A stretch of DNA of 64,000 nt, taken from NCBI RefSeq assembly GCF_039538005.1, contig NZ_BAABBO010000012.1, positions 124,001-188,000 on the forward strand, written 5' to 3'. The translations under genes and the position numbers were made by a program. The notes under the pieces were generated by a model. It was not told the origin of the DNA and made no database searches. It saw only the letters and a program-made list of their open reading frames with translations. Of this stretch, positions 17,901 to 25,313 are shown piece after piece (the stretch's first letter is position 1; every line of letters begins with the position of its first letter). The stretch comes from Allohahella marinimesophila (lineage in GTDB: Bacteria > Pseudomonadota > Gammaproteobacteria > Pseudomonadales > Oleiphilaceae).

Positions 17901-20343
17901 AACTCGTATTTTTGTGCGAATACACGCCGAGTTCGATCTCTGTCACGCCGCTGATGACCTCGCGAATATCATCTTCGAGGTTCTCCCGCTCAAGCGGCCT
18001 GGTGATGACTTCGAGACTTCGGCCCACATCATCAGGCACCAGGTCGAATATTCGCGCAGCCTCCGGAGTGAATCGACGGATGCGCAGGTCTTCACCGATG
18101 AACAGCACCCCGATTCGGGTATTCGCCATCAGGTTGTACATATCGTCGTTGGCTTCAGTCAGCTGGTGAATCTTGTTCTGGAACTCCAAATTTACCGTGT
18201 ACAGTTCCTGGTTGAGCGACTGCAGCTCTTCGTTGGTGCTCTGCAGTTCTTCATTAGAGGAGACGAGTTCTTCATTCGACGCCTGCAGTTCTTCATTTGT
18301 GGTCTCCAGCTCTTCTATGGTCGCCTGCAGATCCTCCTGGGAAGCCTGCAGCTCGGCTTCGAGGCGGACGATGTGCTGGCGCGCCATTTCATCGATATCG
18401 ACCGTGACGTCATCCAGCAAATCGATAGCCGCCACAGCCGAGGGGCGAAATGAGACCGCCATCAATGTGGGCGGCTCCGAGATCGTTCCGCATGGCCGAA
18501 CTACCAGCTCGAAGCGACGGGACTTCTTCTGATTATCGTCGATCCTGAAGCCTTTGTAGCGGACTTCCTTTTTCAGTTCGCGAGCGCTATTGATCGCAGT
18601 GGCCACCGTCGAGCGCACATTGCCATCAAGCATGTCGACCAGCCGACGTGATACCCGGCCGGCATGAACGATCAGAAATTGCTCACCACCACCAAAGATG
18701 TGCATCAGCTCGCCCTGCTCATCGATAATGAACGTCGGCGGCATGTGATCCTGTAAAAGGCTCTCGAACAAGGCAGTCTGAACCCGTTCGCTGTCCCGCT
18801 GATTCCGTTGGGACGGCACCTGGCTTCCGGCATGAAACATTTCGGTTCGCGCTCGCAGACTCCCTCGGTCCGGTATTCTCAAGCGCACATCACGACGCTT
18901 CCGGAATAGCCTGGCCCGCTTGTCTATAACGTCGAATTCGTCGGCCAATTCGCCCAGGGATTCACTCGAGCCAAGCATGAGGATGCCCTGGGGTTTCAAA
19001 CCAAAATGAAACAGCGAGATGACCTTACGCTGGACTTCAGGCTGGAAATAAATGAGCAGATTTCGACAGCTGACAAAGTCGAGGCTGGTAAATGGCGCAT
19101 CACGGATAACGTCATGAGCCGCAAACGACACCAGCTTGCGAAGCTCAGGAATGACACGAAAATGTTCACCGTCCTGAACGAAGAAGGACTGTTGTCTCGA
19201 TTCGCTCAACTCGCGGACGCTGTCCAGGCCGTAAAGGCCGGCAGAGGCAAAGCGCACAGACGACTGGTGCACGTCAGAGGCGAAAACCTTGAACCGTGGC
19301 GCTTCATGCATCCGCTTGAACTGTTCGAACAGCAACATCGCCATTGAATACGGCTCTTCACCAGTCGCACAGCCAGCGCACCATAGTCTGAGCTCCACAG
19401 ATGCGTCTGTATTGTGCGCAAGAAACTGCGACACCAGCCTGGGTATGATCTGCTTTTCCAGTACCTGGAAGGCGACGCTATCACGGAAGAATCGCGTGAC
19501 CCCGACCAGAAGATCCTTGTATAGGAGTTCGATTTCCTCAGGGTGCTCGTTGATAAAATCCAGGTAGGCCTTACTGCCGCGCCGACCGGTCAACAACATG
19601 CGACGCTCGATTCGACGACCGACTGTGCCAGTCTTGTATAGGCCGAAGTCGATACCGAAGGCATCTTGGAGCAAGGTAAAGACCGGACGAAACTCATCAA
19701 GTGATATTTCGCTCGTTGATGCAACGAAGCGGTCTGGAGAGAGCCCACTGCGAACAAAGCGTACCAGCGCATCCGGCATGTGCTCCGGCGCCAGCGACAG
19801 TGAGCTGACGCCGGTGGCTACAGCGCTGAGCGGCATACCATCAAAAGCAGCGCTCTCCTCGGACTGTGTAATAACCAGCCCGCCGGCACGCGCGATCTCG
19901 ACAACACCCCTGGAGCCATCCGAGCCCGTACCAGAGAGCACGACCGCCACCGACCTATGTCCAAGCTCTCTGGCCAGAGAGCTGAAGAATGTATCTACCG
20001 GCAACGCCGGCTGATCAGCCGGATCCCGTTCGAGCAGCATCAACCGTCCGGCGCTGATCGTCATCGATTTGCCAGGGGGGAGCAGATACACCTCGTTTGG
20101 CGCTACCTCCATCTCATGGCCAGCAGGCTGCACGTGCAACTTAGTCTTTCGCGATAGCAGCTGTTCCATCTGGCTCTTGAAATCCGGAGACAGATGCTGA
20201 ATGACAACGAAGGCCATTCCGGACAGATCCGGAACCGCAGCAAAGAATTTCTCAAGTGGCTCAAGCCCCCCAGCAGACGCACCAATCGCGACAATATGGA
20301 AAGCTTCTTGACCGCCGGCCACCGGCTGTTCAGACACTGGCAC
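14968..20343 (-). CDS. CheB-CheR-PAS-LOV-PAS hybrid histidine kinase with two receivers
   Basis: A 1791-residue soluble signalling protein. Order: CheB methylesterase (about 10-195; GASAGGLEPL, IQHLSPD, GTGSDGS triad); CheR methyltransferase (about 215-490; LWCAGCATGEEPYSMAM); a coiled coil with repeated EELQ(A/S)(S/T)NEEL near 640-720; PAS domains to about 985; a LOV domain with GRNCRFLQGEDTDP (Cys1018, the flavin-adduct residue) and NYRKDGSAFWNDLSITPV; another PAS; HisKA with SHELRTPLTA (His1250); an ATPase domain (DTGIGIP, GTGLGLSI); receivers with Asp1571 and Asp1718. Start is GTG 20341-20343 with AAGGA six bases before it. It ends on the shared terminator after csbD. CheB-CheR-PAS kinases are common; the LOV cysteine suggests blue-light sensing. 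Confidence 0.92.
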   Translation of the reverse strand: MPVSEQPVAGGQEAFHIVAIGASAGGLEPLEKFFAAVPDLSGMAFVVIQHLSPDFKSQMEQLLSRKTKLHVQPAGHEMEVAPNEVYLLPPGKSMTISAGRLMLLERDPADQPALPVDTFFSSLARELGHRSVAVVLSGTGSDGSRGVVEIARAGGLVITQSEESAAFDGMPLSAVATGVSSLSLAPEHMPDALVRFVRSGLSPDRFVASTSEISLDEFRPVFTLLQDAFGIDFGLYKTGTVGRRIERRMLLTGRRGSKAYLDFINEHPEEIELLYKDLLVGVTRFFRDSVAFQVLEKQIIPRLVSQFLAHNTDASVELRLWCAGCATGEEPYSMAMLLFEQFKRMHEAPRFKVFASDVHQSSVRFASAGLYGLDSVRELSESRQQSFFVQDGEHFRVIPELRKLVSFAAHDVIRDAPFTSLDFVSCRNLLIYFQPEVQRKVISLFHFGLKPQGILMLGSSESLGELADEFDVIDKRARLFRKRRDVRLRIPDRGSLRARTEMFHAGSQVPSQRNQRDSERVQTALFESLLQDHMPPTFIIDEQGELMHIFGGGEQFLIVHAGRVSRRLVDMLDGNVRSTVATAINSARELKKEVRYKGFRIDDNQKKSRRFELVVRPCGTISEPPTLMAVSFRPSAVAAIDLLDDVTVDIDEMARQHIVRLEAELQASQEDLQATIEELETTNEELQASNEELVSSNEELQSTNEELQSLNQELYTVNLEFQNKIHQLTEANDDMYNLMANTRIGVLFIGEDLRIRRFTPEAARIFDLVPDDVGRSLEVITRPLERENLEDDIREVISGVTEIELGVYSHKNTSYLLRLLPYREQKSQRITGTVLMLVDISSLRRAQFEADKFRQLSDRSPHVTLLLDLNGCISYANSTLLNFTGTDLPTLSKSHVRDTLGSFNGSQPLAAFEQAIAEGSSSCEAQVINRSGGGPIPVEVSMSRIRFDDGEHSILVLATDLRSRLAANFELFLRERALEVSQAGIVITDARSGLITYVNAGFYDTTGYTREEALGRNCRFLQGEDTDPVSIHKVRQAIEARRSVRVTLKNYRKDGSAFWNDLSITPVKNELGEITHFIGCQFDVSASRKREQKASATARRIRLLLDSTAEGIVGVDAAGRCTFCNQSAVNLLGYSSTELLVGSKVHAAIQHTSAEGEPMSEAESLIMQSLSSGQMVDSDAEVLWRRDGQPVPVELWCHPQTDEKGKVVGAVITFVDITERKQHQQQLEAMTAEARAANQAKSEFLAKISHELRTPLTAIAGFAELLRLEIADPRALDQINVIRRNSTYLEELLNDLLDLSKVEAGKMVIEPEDFELMDLIMDILAVASPRSDEKNLALRFEILEQVPRRVNTDAVRLKQILDNLIGNAIKFTGDGSITVTVGVSSISEVPADMADLFGHLEACSAHNFRMLEFTVKDTGIGIPEEFHGQLFMPFSRGSGEEVRKAKGTGLGLSISKNLAERMAGDLRFESTPGLGSLFCLRLPVLIHPDGATLSAGLLDAVAVTMEADAQRPLLPIRALVADDNDDIRSYLASAIESCGGTVVQAQNGEEAVEAFMDSLHDESAIDIVLMDMQMPRMDGRTAVHELRRRGCKQPIIAITAAAMKGDREMIIGLGCDDYLAKPINIGALLRRIEFFMQNKGGEAWEARLHRARQSGFQLPHERMSSSKRKILVVDDHIDVTSAMQALLTAHGFEVEVANTGFDAVHRLRRFRPDALLLDISLPDMDGFEVMRALEEEGLRHEALFCVATTGHTQTEMKSRAVQSGFDAYVEKPITMKVLLSLLEKRFSQKSP

Positions 20344-20442
20344 TTACATTCCTTTTCTTTTATAGGCTCTCGGGCTCGACGTAATAAACAGCAGGATCAC
20401 CCCCTACAGATGTACTTCTTACATGGAAACAGCTCAAGAGAG

Positions 20443-20462
20443 AACGATTGACAATTAACAAT
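20443..20462. promoter_or_regulatory. possible activator site upstream of the DUF1328 gene
   Basis: AACGATTG (20443-20450) repeats exactly an 8-base word found in the inverted repeat upstream of csbD (14528-14535). Here it overlaps a small dyad ATTG-N8-CAAT (20447-20462). It lies about 88 bases before the -24 element at 20534, a distance compatible with a sigma-54 activator site. An 8-base match could occur by chance in a window this size, so this is only suggestive. Confidence 0.25.
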
Positions 20463-20532
20463 GCGAGCACGACGAGCAAAGCGACAAGACAAAAATAGTT
20501 ACTAAACTGTTTTTAATAGTGTTTTCCAGATC

Positions 20533-20548
20533 AGGCACTCTTATCGCA
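20533..20548 (+). promoter_or_regulatory. sigma-54 (-24/-12) promoter of the DUF1328 gene
   Basis: AGGCACTCTTATCGCA has the invariant GG (20534-20535) and GC (20546-20547) separated by exactly 10 bases, the GGCAC core of the -24 box, and the same TCGC variant of the -12 box as the csbD promoter. The predicted start is near 20559, about 48 bases before the ATG. It differs from consensus at three positions, so it is weaker evidence than the csbD promoter. Confidence 0.55.
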
Positions 20549-20606
20549 TAGAACAAAGCATTGAGGAGCAACTCAATATCAAAAAAAGCAACGCAAGGAG
20601 TGAATT

Positions 20607-20777
20607 ATGTTGTATTGGGCCCTAGTATTTTTCATCGTAGCAATTATCGCAGGTGCCATGGGATTCGGTGGTGTCGCGGGCGCTTCGTCCAGTATCGCCC
20701 AGATCCTGTTCTTCGTATTCCTGGTAGCACTGGTCATTTCCGTCATTATGCATTTCGCAAAAGGCCGGCGCTTATAA
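20607..20777 (+). CDS. DUF1328 (YtjA/UPF0391) small membrane protein
   Basis: A 56-residue protein with two transmembrane helices: MLYWALVFFIVAIIAGAMGF and, after the short GGVAGASSSIAQI turn, LFFVFLVALVISVIMHF, ending KGRRL. This is the DUF1328 pattern, which accompanies CsbD-type stress genes in many proteobacteria; no biochemical function is known. The ATG has AAGGAG six bases upstream. It is monocistronic, with a probable sigma-54 promoter at 20533-20548 and a terminator at 20796-20821, and is transcribed away from the sensor kinase gene. Confidence 0.9.
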   Translation: MLYWALVFFIVAIIAGAMGFGGVAGASSSIAQILFFVFLVALVISVIMHFAKGRRL

Positions 20778-20795
20778 CTGGTTAAAGTAGCATCC

Positions 20796-20821
20796 AAAGG
20801 CCTCCTCGTGAGGCCTTTTTT
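20796..20821 (+). terminator. rho-independent terminator after the DUF1328 gene
   Basis: AAAGGCCTC (20796-20804), a 5-base loop CTCGT, and GAGGCCTTT (20810-20818) make a perfect 9-base stem running into six T residues. It lies 19 bases after the stop codon. Confidence 0.93.
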
Positions 20822-20925
20822 ATGTCCAGTCGTGACCTTTCCCGAAAAGAATGGTATGAATAGCGGCAGTTTGCCGACCGCCAGTGCCGCGGCAGCTTGT
20901 ACCAATCATTTTTATTACGGATACC

Positions 20926-21693
20926 ATGAGCTGCATCGTAGAAAAGTTTTCACATTTCATAGCCCTGACCCCTGAGGAAGTTGACACGCTCAAGCACCTT
21001 GAAAAGGAGGAGTGCGCGTATAAAAAACGTGAGGTGATCTTCTCCCAGGACAGGCAGGTGGAGAACCTCTACGTGATCAAGGAAGGGCTGGCTATCTCCT
21101 ATTGCGAGCACAGTGACGGGGGCCGCATTGTCCTAAACTTTCATTTCCCCGGCGATCTTGTGAATGCCATGACGCTGGGGCTGGGTGAATCCCCGTATAG
21201 TCTGATGGCAGTCACGGACAGTGTGCTATGCCCATTTCCGAAGGCGGGATTCAGTGAGCTATTTTCACAATCGGCCAGGCTCACTTCACTGATTTATGCT
21301 TTTGGCATGCTTGATAATACCGTTTTGATTGATCGACTTCGGGCGATTGGCCGAATGTCAGCTGAAAATCGGCTGGCGCTTCTGATCCTGCAGATTCACG
21401 CCCGCCTCAATCTTTTTTCAGATCACGAGACGCTTGAATTCGATGCGCCGATCTCTCAGGAAATCATGGCAGATGCCGTGGGCCTCACACCGGTCTACGT
21501 CAATCGAATTCTTAGCAACTTTCGTGAGCAAGGGCTCCTCTCCTTTCGCTCGCGTCGCGTTGTCATCCACGACAAAGCTGCACTGCTGGCAATGAGCGAA
21601 TTCAAGGATCGTTATTACAATCTTGATATTTCATGGCTACCTAGGGAAGGTGTGGCAGCGGAAGACAATATCGACAGAAAACAAAGTCATTAA
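20926..21693 (+). CDS. Crp/Fnr family transcriptional regulator
   Basis: About 255 residues. The N-terminal cyclic-nucleotide-type beta roll spans about residues 15-125 (FSQDRQVENLYVIKEGLA, FHFPGDLVNAM), followed by the dimer helix and a winged helix-turn-helix with ISQEIMADAVGLTPVYVNRILSNFREQGLL (about 175-205), the DNA-recognition segment. The FNR-type four-cysteine iron-sulfur cluster is absent and the cAMP-contact residues are not obvious, so the signal is unknown. I choose the ATG at 20926 (MSCIVEKFSHF); a GTG at 20884 is upstream in frame. It sits between two stress genes and is a candidate regulator of the island. Confidence 0.88.
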   Translation: MSCIVEKFSHFIALTPEEVDTLKHLEKEECAYKKREVIFSQDRQVENLYVIKEGLAISYCEHSDGGRIVLNFHFPGDLVNAMTLGLGESPYSLMAVTDSVLCPFPKAGFSELFSQSARLTSLIYAFGMLDNTVLIDRLRAIGRMSAENRLALLILQIHARLNLFSDHETLEFDAPISQEIMADAVGLTPVYVNRILSNFREQGLLSFRSRRVVIHDKAALLAMSEFKDRYYNLDISWLPREGVAAEDNIDRKQSH

Positions 21694-21785
21694 ACCACTT
21701 TATAACTTTCTTTAAAATCTCGGCGTAATATCAGGAAAGTCATCACGTTTTCTCGACCTCTACTCGACAGCTTTACGGAGCGGTT

Positions 21786-22055
21786 ATGGGTGCCATCAAG
21801 AAAAAGAATAATAGGAATGACTTATATTCGGCTCTGGAAGTGGTGAATCGCCGTTCGACGACTGAACAGAGCTCATATGCTGTCGCGACGGACATGGGAG
21901 GTCCAATTCAGCGAATTCGAATGGCGACAACTGCCGCAGTGGAACAACTAGAGTCGAGCAAAGCGCCAGCAGACATCCTGGCCAGTCTGCAGAAGCTTGA
22001 TGATGAGTGCGAGATCTGCCGGGCAATCCTCTTCAGAGCGTTTACAGAACTCTAA
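21786..22055 (+). CDS. small helical protein, histidine-less DHp-like
   Basis: I do not recognise a named family. The 89 residues have a basic start (MGAIKKKNNRN) and then two predicted helices, DMGGPIQRIRMATTAAVEQL and ASLQKLDDECEICRAILFRA. They align without gaps to the 89-residue product of the convergent gene at 22079-22348: 10 identities in 51, including an aligned Glu-Cys, plus several conservative pairs. That neighbour resembles a histidine-kinase phosphotransfer hairpin. Here the position of its His is Thr, so this protein could not be phosphorylated there. GGAG five bases before the ATG supports the start. It may bind the same partner as a decoy or regulator, but that is inference. 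Confidence 0.55.
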   Translation: MGAIKKKNNRNDLYSALEVVNRRSTTEQSSYAVATDMGGPIQRIRMATTAAVEQLESSKAPADILASLQKLDDECEICRAILFRAFTEL

Positions 22056-22078
22056 ATGCCTCGGCAGCGAAGCAAAAG

Positions 22079-22348
22079 TTATCCGCGATTCTGATGATCC
22101 GTCTTCTCAGGCACATCGACCTGCTGCCTGAGCAGTGAGACTATAGAGCTGAATTTCTTGCACTCGTTCAGAATTCTGTTGAGATTCTCGAAAACTTCCT
22201 GATCTGACTGGGAATTCTCGATCTTGAGCTTTGCCACTTCAGTATTCATCGATATCGCGTTGACAATATTCCGCAGTTCATGCAACTGATTGGCATCGCT
22301 GCGGCACTGGTCTACCAGGGATTTGTCGAGCGAATCGTCACGGCTCAT
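22079..22348 (-). CDS. stand-alone histidine phosphotransfer (DHp-like) protein
   Basis: An 89-residue protein that looks like an isolated dimerisation/histidine-phosphotransfer hairpin of a sensor kinase. LHELRNIVNAISMNTEVAKL carries an H-box with His23, and ENLNRILNECKKFSSIVSLL matches the second HisKA helix. There is no ATPase domain after it, so it cannot phosphorylate itself. Its ATG overlaps the stop of the NtrC-type regulator gene by four bases (ATGA), so the two are co-translated. A phosphorelay carrier or phosphatase for that regulator is the likely role; neither is shown. Confidence 0.65.
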   Translation of the reverse strand: MSRDDSLDKSLVDQCRSDANQLHELRNIVNAISMNTEVAKLKIENSQSDQEVFENLNRILNECKKFSSIVSLLRQQVDVPEKTDHQNRG

Positions 22349-23661
22349 TCCTTTACTCTCTCGTATTGATTCAGTCGGTTATACAGGGTCTTCAGACTCA
22401 CGCCCAACATCTCTGCAGCCTTGCGCTTGTCGCCACCCAATTCTTCCACCGTCATCAGAATGAGCTGCCGCTCAGTATCCTCGATCGTAGTACCAACCCG
22501 GAGCCCTGTCGGTGCAATTTCCTCGCTGGAAAAGGGTGAAGCCAGCTGATCCGGAAACTCGATCTCATTGGATTCCGGATCGGACATGATATAGGCCCGG
22601 TGAATAGTATGACGAAGCTCCCGAACGTTACCGGGCCAGTCATAGCCCTGAAGCTTAGCCATATCGCGTTCTGGTAATTCAAGCGTCGTGCCGCCCCGCT
22701 CATTCAATTCTTTCAGGAAGTGCCGGGCCAACAAGGGGATATCACCTCTGCGATCACGGAGAGGCGGGATCGTAATCGGGAACACGGCGAGACGGTAATA
22801 GATATCTTCTCGCAGACAGTTCTTTTCAGCAATTTCCTGTGGAGAACGATTGGTCGCAGAAATCACCCGGCATTGTACCGGCAGCTCTTTCGTACCACCA
22901 ACACGCAGAACCATCCCGGTCTCAAGCGTTCGCAAGAGGGTTGGCTGCAAATCCAGAGGCATTTCCGTCACTTCGTCGAGAAACAGCGTACCTTGGTCTG
23001 CGCGTTCGAAAAGGCCACCCTTGCGCGCAATGGCACCGGTGAAAGACCCTTTTTCATGGCCGAACAATTCGCTGCCAATCAACTCTCTCGAGAAAGCGCC
23101 GCAGTTTGCTGCGACAAAAGCGCCTGTGGGCGTAGCGCAGTTGTGAATCGCGCGGGCCACCAACTCCTTGCCGACCCCGCTTTCGCCTAGCAGCATCACG
23201 TTCGCACCACTATCAGCGACACGAGCTATGGTCTTGTAGAGCTTCTTCATGACCTCTGATTCGCCAACGAGGCAGTCGAAGTGAAGACCGTCGTCGACCT
23301 GACCCTTGTCACCGGCCTTGGCGAGCAGGCTCTTGATCTGATCCAGAGAAATGGGTTTTGTCAGATAGGATATATGCGGTCCGCATAGCGTGCGAACCTG
23401 TGCCTTGACCACTGGATGACCAGTAATAATAGCCAGATGAGTGGCACGTTGACCCTTGGACATCTCGTCCAATAGTTCGAGACCACTGCCGTCAGGGAGC
23501 ATAAGGTCCAGCAATCCCAGGTCGAATTGTTCGACAGCCAAGGCTTGCTTTGCTTCGGCAACACTATGAGCGAGCGTTGCGTGGTGACCCAGCATCTCAA
23601 TCATCTCACTGAAGGCCTCGGAAAAGGCATGATCATCATCAACAAGCAATATATTCAACAA
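22345..23661 (-). CDS. NtrC-type sigma-54-dependent response regulator
   Basis: A 438-residue activator of sigma-54 RNA polymerase. The receiver covers residues 1-120 (LLVDDDHAF, acceptor Asp52 in LLDLMLPDG, YLTKPIS). The AAA+ domain spans about 135-370 with Walker A GESGVGKE, the sigma-54 contact loop as GSFTGA (Ser in place of the first Ala of GAFTGA), Walker B GTLFLDEV and the arginine region RLAVFPITIPPLRDR. A Fis-type helix-turn-helix closes the chain (GDKRKAAEMLGVSLKTLYNRL). It starts at TTG 23659-23661 with GGAAG seven bases upstream. It is the obvious candidate to act at the sigma-54 promoters at 14665, 20533 and 25717. Confidence 0.94.
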   Translation of the reverse strand: MLNILLVDDDHAFSEAFSEMIEMLGHHATLAHSVAEAKQALAVEQFDLGLLDLMLPDGSGLELLDEMSKGQRATHLAIITGHPVVKAQVRTLCGPHISYLTKPISLDQIKSLLAKAGDKGQVDDGLHFDCLVGESEVMKKLYKTIARVADSGANVMLLGESGVGKELVARAIHNCATPTGAFVAANCGAFSRELIGSELFGHEKGSFTGAIARKGGLFERADQGTLFLDEVTEMPLDLQPTLLRTLETGMVLRVGGTKELPVQCRVISATNRSPQEIAEKNCLREDIYYRLAVFPITIPPLRDRRGDIPLLARHFLKELNERGGTTLELPERDMAKLQGYDWPGNVRELRHTIHRAYIMSDPESNEIEFPDQLASPFSSEEIAPTGLRVGTTIEDTERQLILMTVEELGGDKRKAAEMLGVSLKTLYNRLNQYERVKE

Positions 23662-23778
23662 AACGAAGCTTCCACGTATTAGACTGGCACAGAGTGTACC
23701 CGTCTTTACGCTAAAGCTCCATTAAACAGATAAAGGACACTCCTCTGGAGCGCCCCTATACTGCTCGATCCACGGAGA

Positions 23779-24645
23779 TCAGTGGGTCTCTTCAAGCTGC
23801 TGACGGGCCTGTCGCAATTGTTGCGCACTGGCATCCATCAACTGACCTTTCAGACGGTCGCGCTGAGCGCCCATGATCCTGTCTTCGCGACGGGTGGACG
23901 GCAGAAGCAGTCCCAGCGCAGCACCGATGCCGATACCAATGGCGACCAATGCCAGCGGGTTCTGGTCGATGGTGTCAGAAATTCGTGAACGAACCTGACT
24001 CGCCTGCTGTTTTGCCTTCCTGGCGCCAGTCCGATACTGCTCGTGCACGGCCTGACCAGCCCTGTTCGCTGAGTCCCTGGCATCCTGGGCTACGTGGCCG
24101 GCCTTGTTCTTGAAGTCCTCAGCCTTACTCTTCATATCGTTTGAACCGGAATTTGAATTACTCATCAGATCACCTGCCTTGTTCTTGAGATCTCCAGCTT
24201 TCTCCTTGAGATCATCAGCGACATCACTTGCCTTTGATCGAAGACTGGAATCGGTATTGGAGCCGGACTGAGTGTTGCTCGACCCGCTCGTATCGAGCTG
24301 AACGTTCTGATCGCCACGGTCAGGCAAGCGATCAGTGCGTTGCGAGGGATCTTCACCTGTCCAACCGTTAATGTCCGCGGCGCGTCCATCGTGTCGCTCG
24401 CCCTTGTCACCACCATGATGTCCCGCAGTCGCGGCCGAGGGAGTTGCCAACGGAGAACCGGTCGACCCTGTTTCCCAGCGGGGCTGGGTTCCGGGCGTAG
24501 CGCTATTTACATCGAGATTTGACAGCTGCTCACGATCCGCCGAAACGGTCTTCTCATCAATACCACGAGCATTTTTCCGAAGTTTTTCCGAGTTTGGCGT
24601 TTGTGACGCCGACTTTGACTGTAAATGCTTGTCCTGAATAGTCAT
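23779..24645 (-). CDS. hydrophilic LEA-like protein with DUF883-type anchor
   Basis: About 288 residues, very polar. Residues 1-140 are low-complexity (Ser, Gly, Thr, Asp, Asn). Residues about 140-215 hold 11-residue-like repeats rich in Lys, Ala and Asp (DLKEKAGDLKNKAGDLM, KAEDFKNKAGHVAQ), as in group 3 LEA proteins. A Gly-rich membrane segment, NPLALVAIGIGIGAALGLLLP, then TRREDRIMG, is the typical end of DUF883/ElaB-YqjD proteins. The ATG at 24643-24645 has AAGGAG seven bases upstream. It is last in a three-gene unit. A role in desiccation, osmotic or membrane stress is inferred from composition. Confidence 0.72.
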   Translation of the reverse strand: MTIQDKHLQSKSASQTPNSEKLRKNARGIDEKTVSADREQLSNLDVNSATPGTQPRWETGSTGSPLATPSAATAGHHGGDKGERHDGRAADINGWTGEDPSQRTDRLPDRGDQNVQLDTSGSSNTQSGSNTDSSLRSKASDVADDLKEKAGDLKNKAGDLMSNSNSGSNDMKSKAEDFKNKAGHVAQDARDSANRAGQAVHEQYRTGARKAKQQASQVRSRISDTIDQNPLALVAIGIGIGAALGLLLPSTRREDRIMGAQRDRLKGQLMDASAQQLRQARQQLEETH

Positions 24646-24710
24646 TAATAAACTCCTTTCAGTCAATTGAACTGGAGGACTACCTGATATCGTAGCCCTT
24701 TCATTGTCTT

Positions 24711-25232
24711 TTAGTGTCTTGGGCGCTGTGCAGTGCCGCTACCGTGTTGGCTGGAGCTCTGCGCGAAGCGGGCGAAAAGAAATGCCGCAGCCGCAGCGCA
24801 ACCGATAACCACACCTGGATATCGCCTTGTAGCATCTTCCAGCTGGCGAATGACGTCGCCTGGCTCGGCGTTCTTGATCCGATCGCCTACGCCTGAGAGT
24901 TGACGCGCGGCATCGCTCATGTAACCCGCAACGACCTCATTTTCCTCTGCCAACTCATCAGCGGCACGATCGAGGGCCGATGAGAACCCCTGGACGCGTC
25001 CTGCAGCTTCATTTTTCTTCTGGGCCGCCATATCAGCGATGGCATGCTTGCCCTCTTCCAGGATTCGATTGCCTTCCTGTTTGATGTCGGCACCGCCAGC
25101 AGACTGTCTGGCCGAATGCTGATGGTCAGCCGCATTCGCGCCGTTCGCCTGACCGGCGCCTGAACCAGCGTTCGGCGAGTCAGCACTATTCGAACGTGAT
25201 TTGTTATCGGTGTTTTGAGTCGTTGTTGTCAT
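24711..25232 (-). CDS. hydrophilic protein with C-terminal membrane anchor
   Basis: About 173 residues. An unstructured Ser/Asn/Gly/Ala N-terminal part (TTTTQNTDNKSRSNS) is followed by amphipathic helices with NRILEEGKHAIADMAAQKKN and DRAADELAEENEVVAGYMSD. A C-terminal membrane segment is YPGVVIGCAAAAAFLFARFA. The layout matches the nutrient-deprivation or DUF883-like small membrane-anchored stress proteins, and it resembles its downstream neighbour in plan but not in sequence. The ATG at 25230-25232 has GGAG eight bases upstream. It is the middle gene of the unit that probably starts at the sigma-54 promoter near 25717-25733. Confidence 0.68.
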   Translation of the reverse strand: MTTTTQNTDNKSRSNSADSPNAGSGAGQANGANAADHQHSARQSAGGADIKQEGNRILEEGKHAIADMAAQKKNEAAGRVQGFSSALDRAADELAEENEVVAGYMSDAARQLSGVGDRIKNAEPGDVIRQLEDATRRYPGVVIGCAAAAAFLFARFAQSSSQHGSGTAQRPRH

Positions 25233-25313
25233 GGCAAATCTCCAGTCTTCTAATATTGAGCTCAGCAATAGTTGAGCAATTGCGACTTTCGCTGGACGGC
25301 TAGTCCGCCAGGA

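Noticed and set aside
23687..23702. Possible sigma-54 promoter TGGCACAGAGTGTAC near the NtrC-type gene
   Set aside because: It has a good -24 box but AC instead of GC at -12, and points away from the regulator gene.
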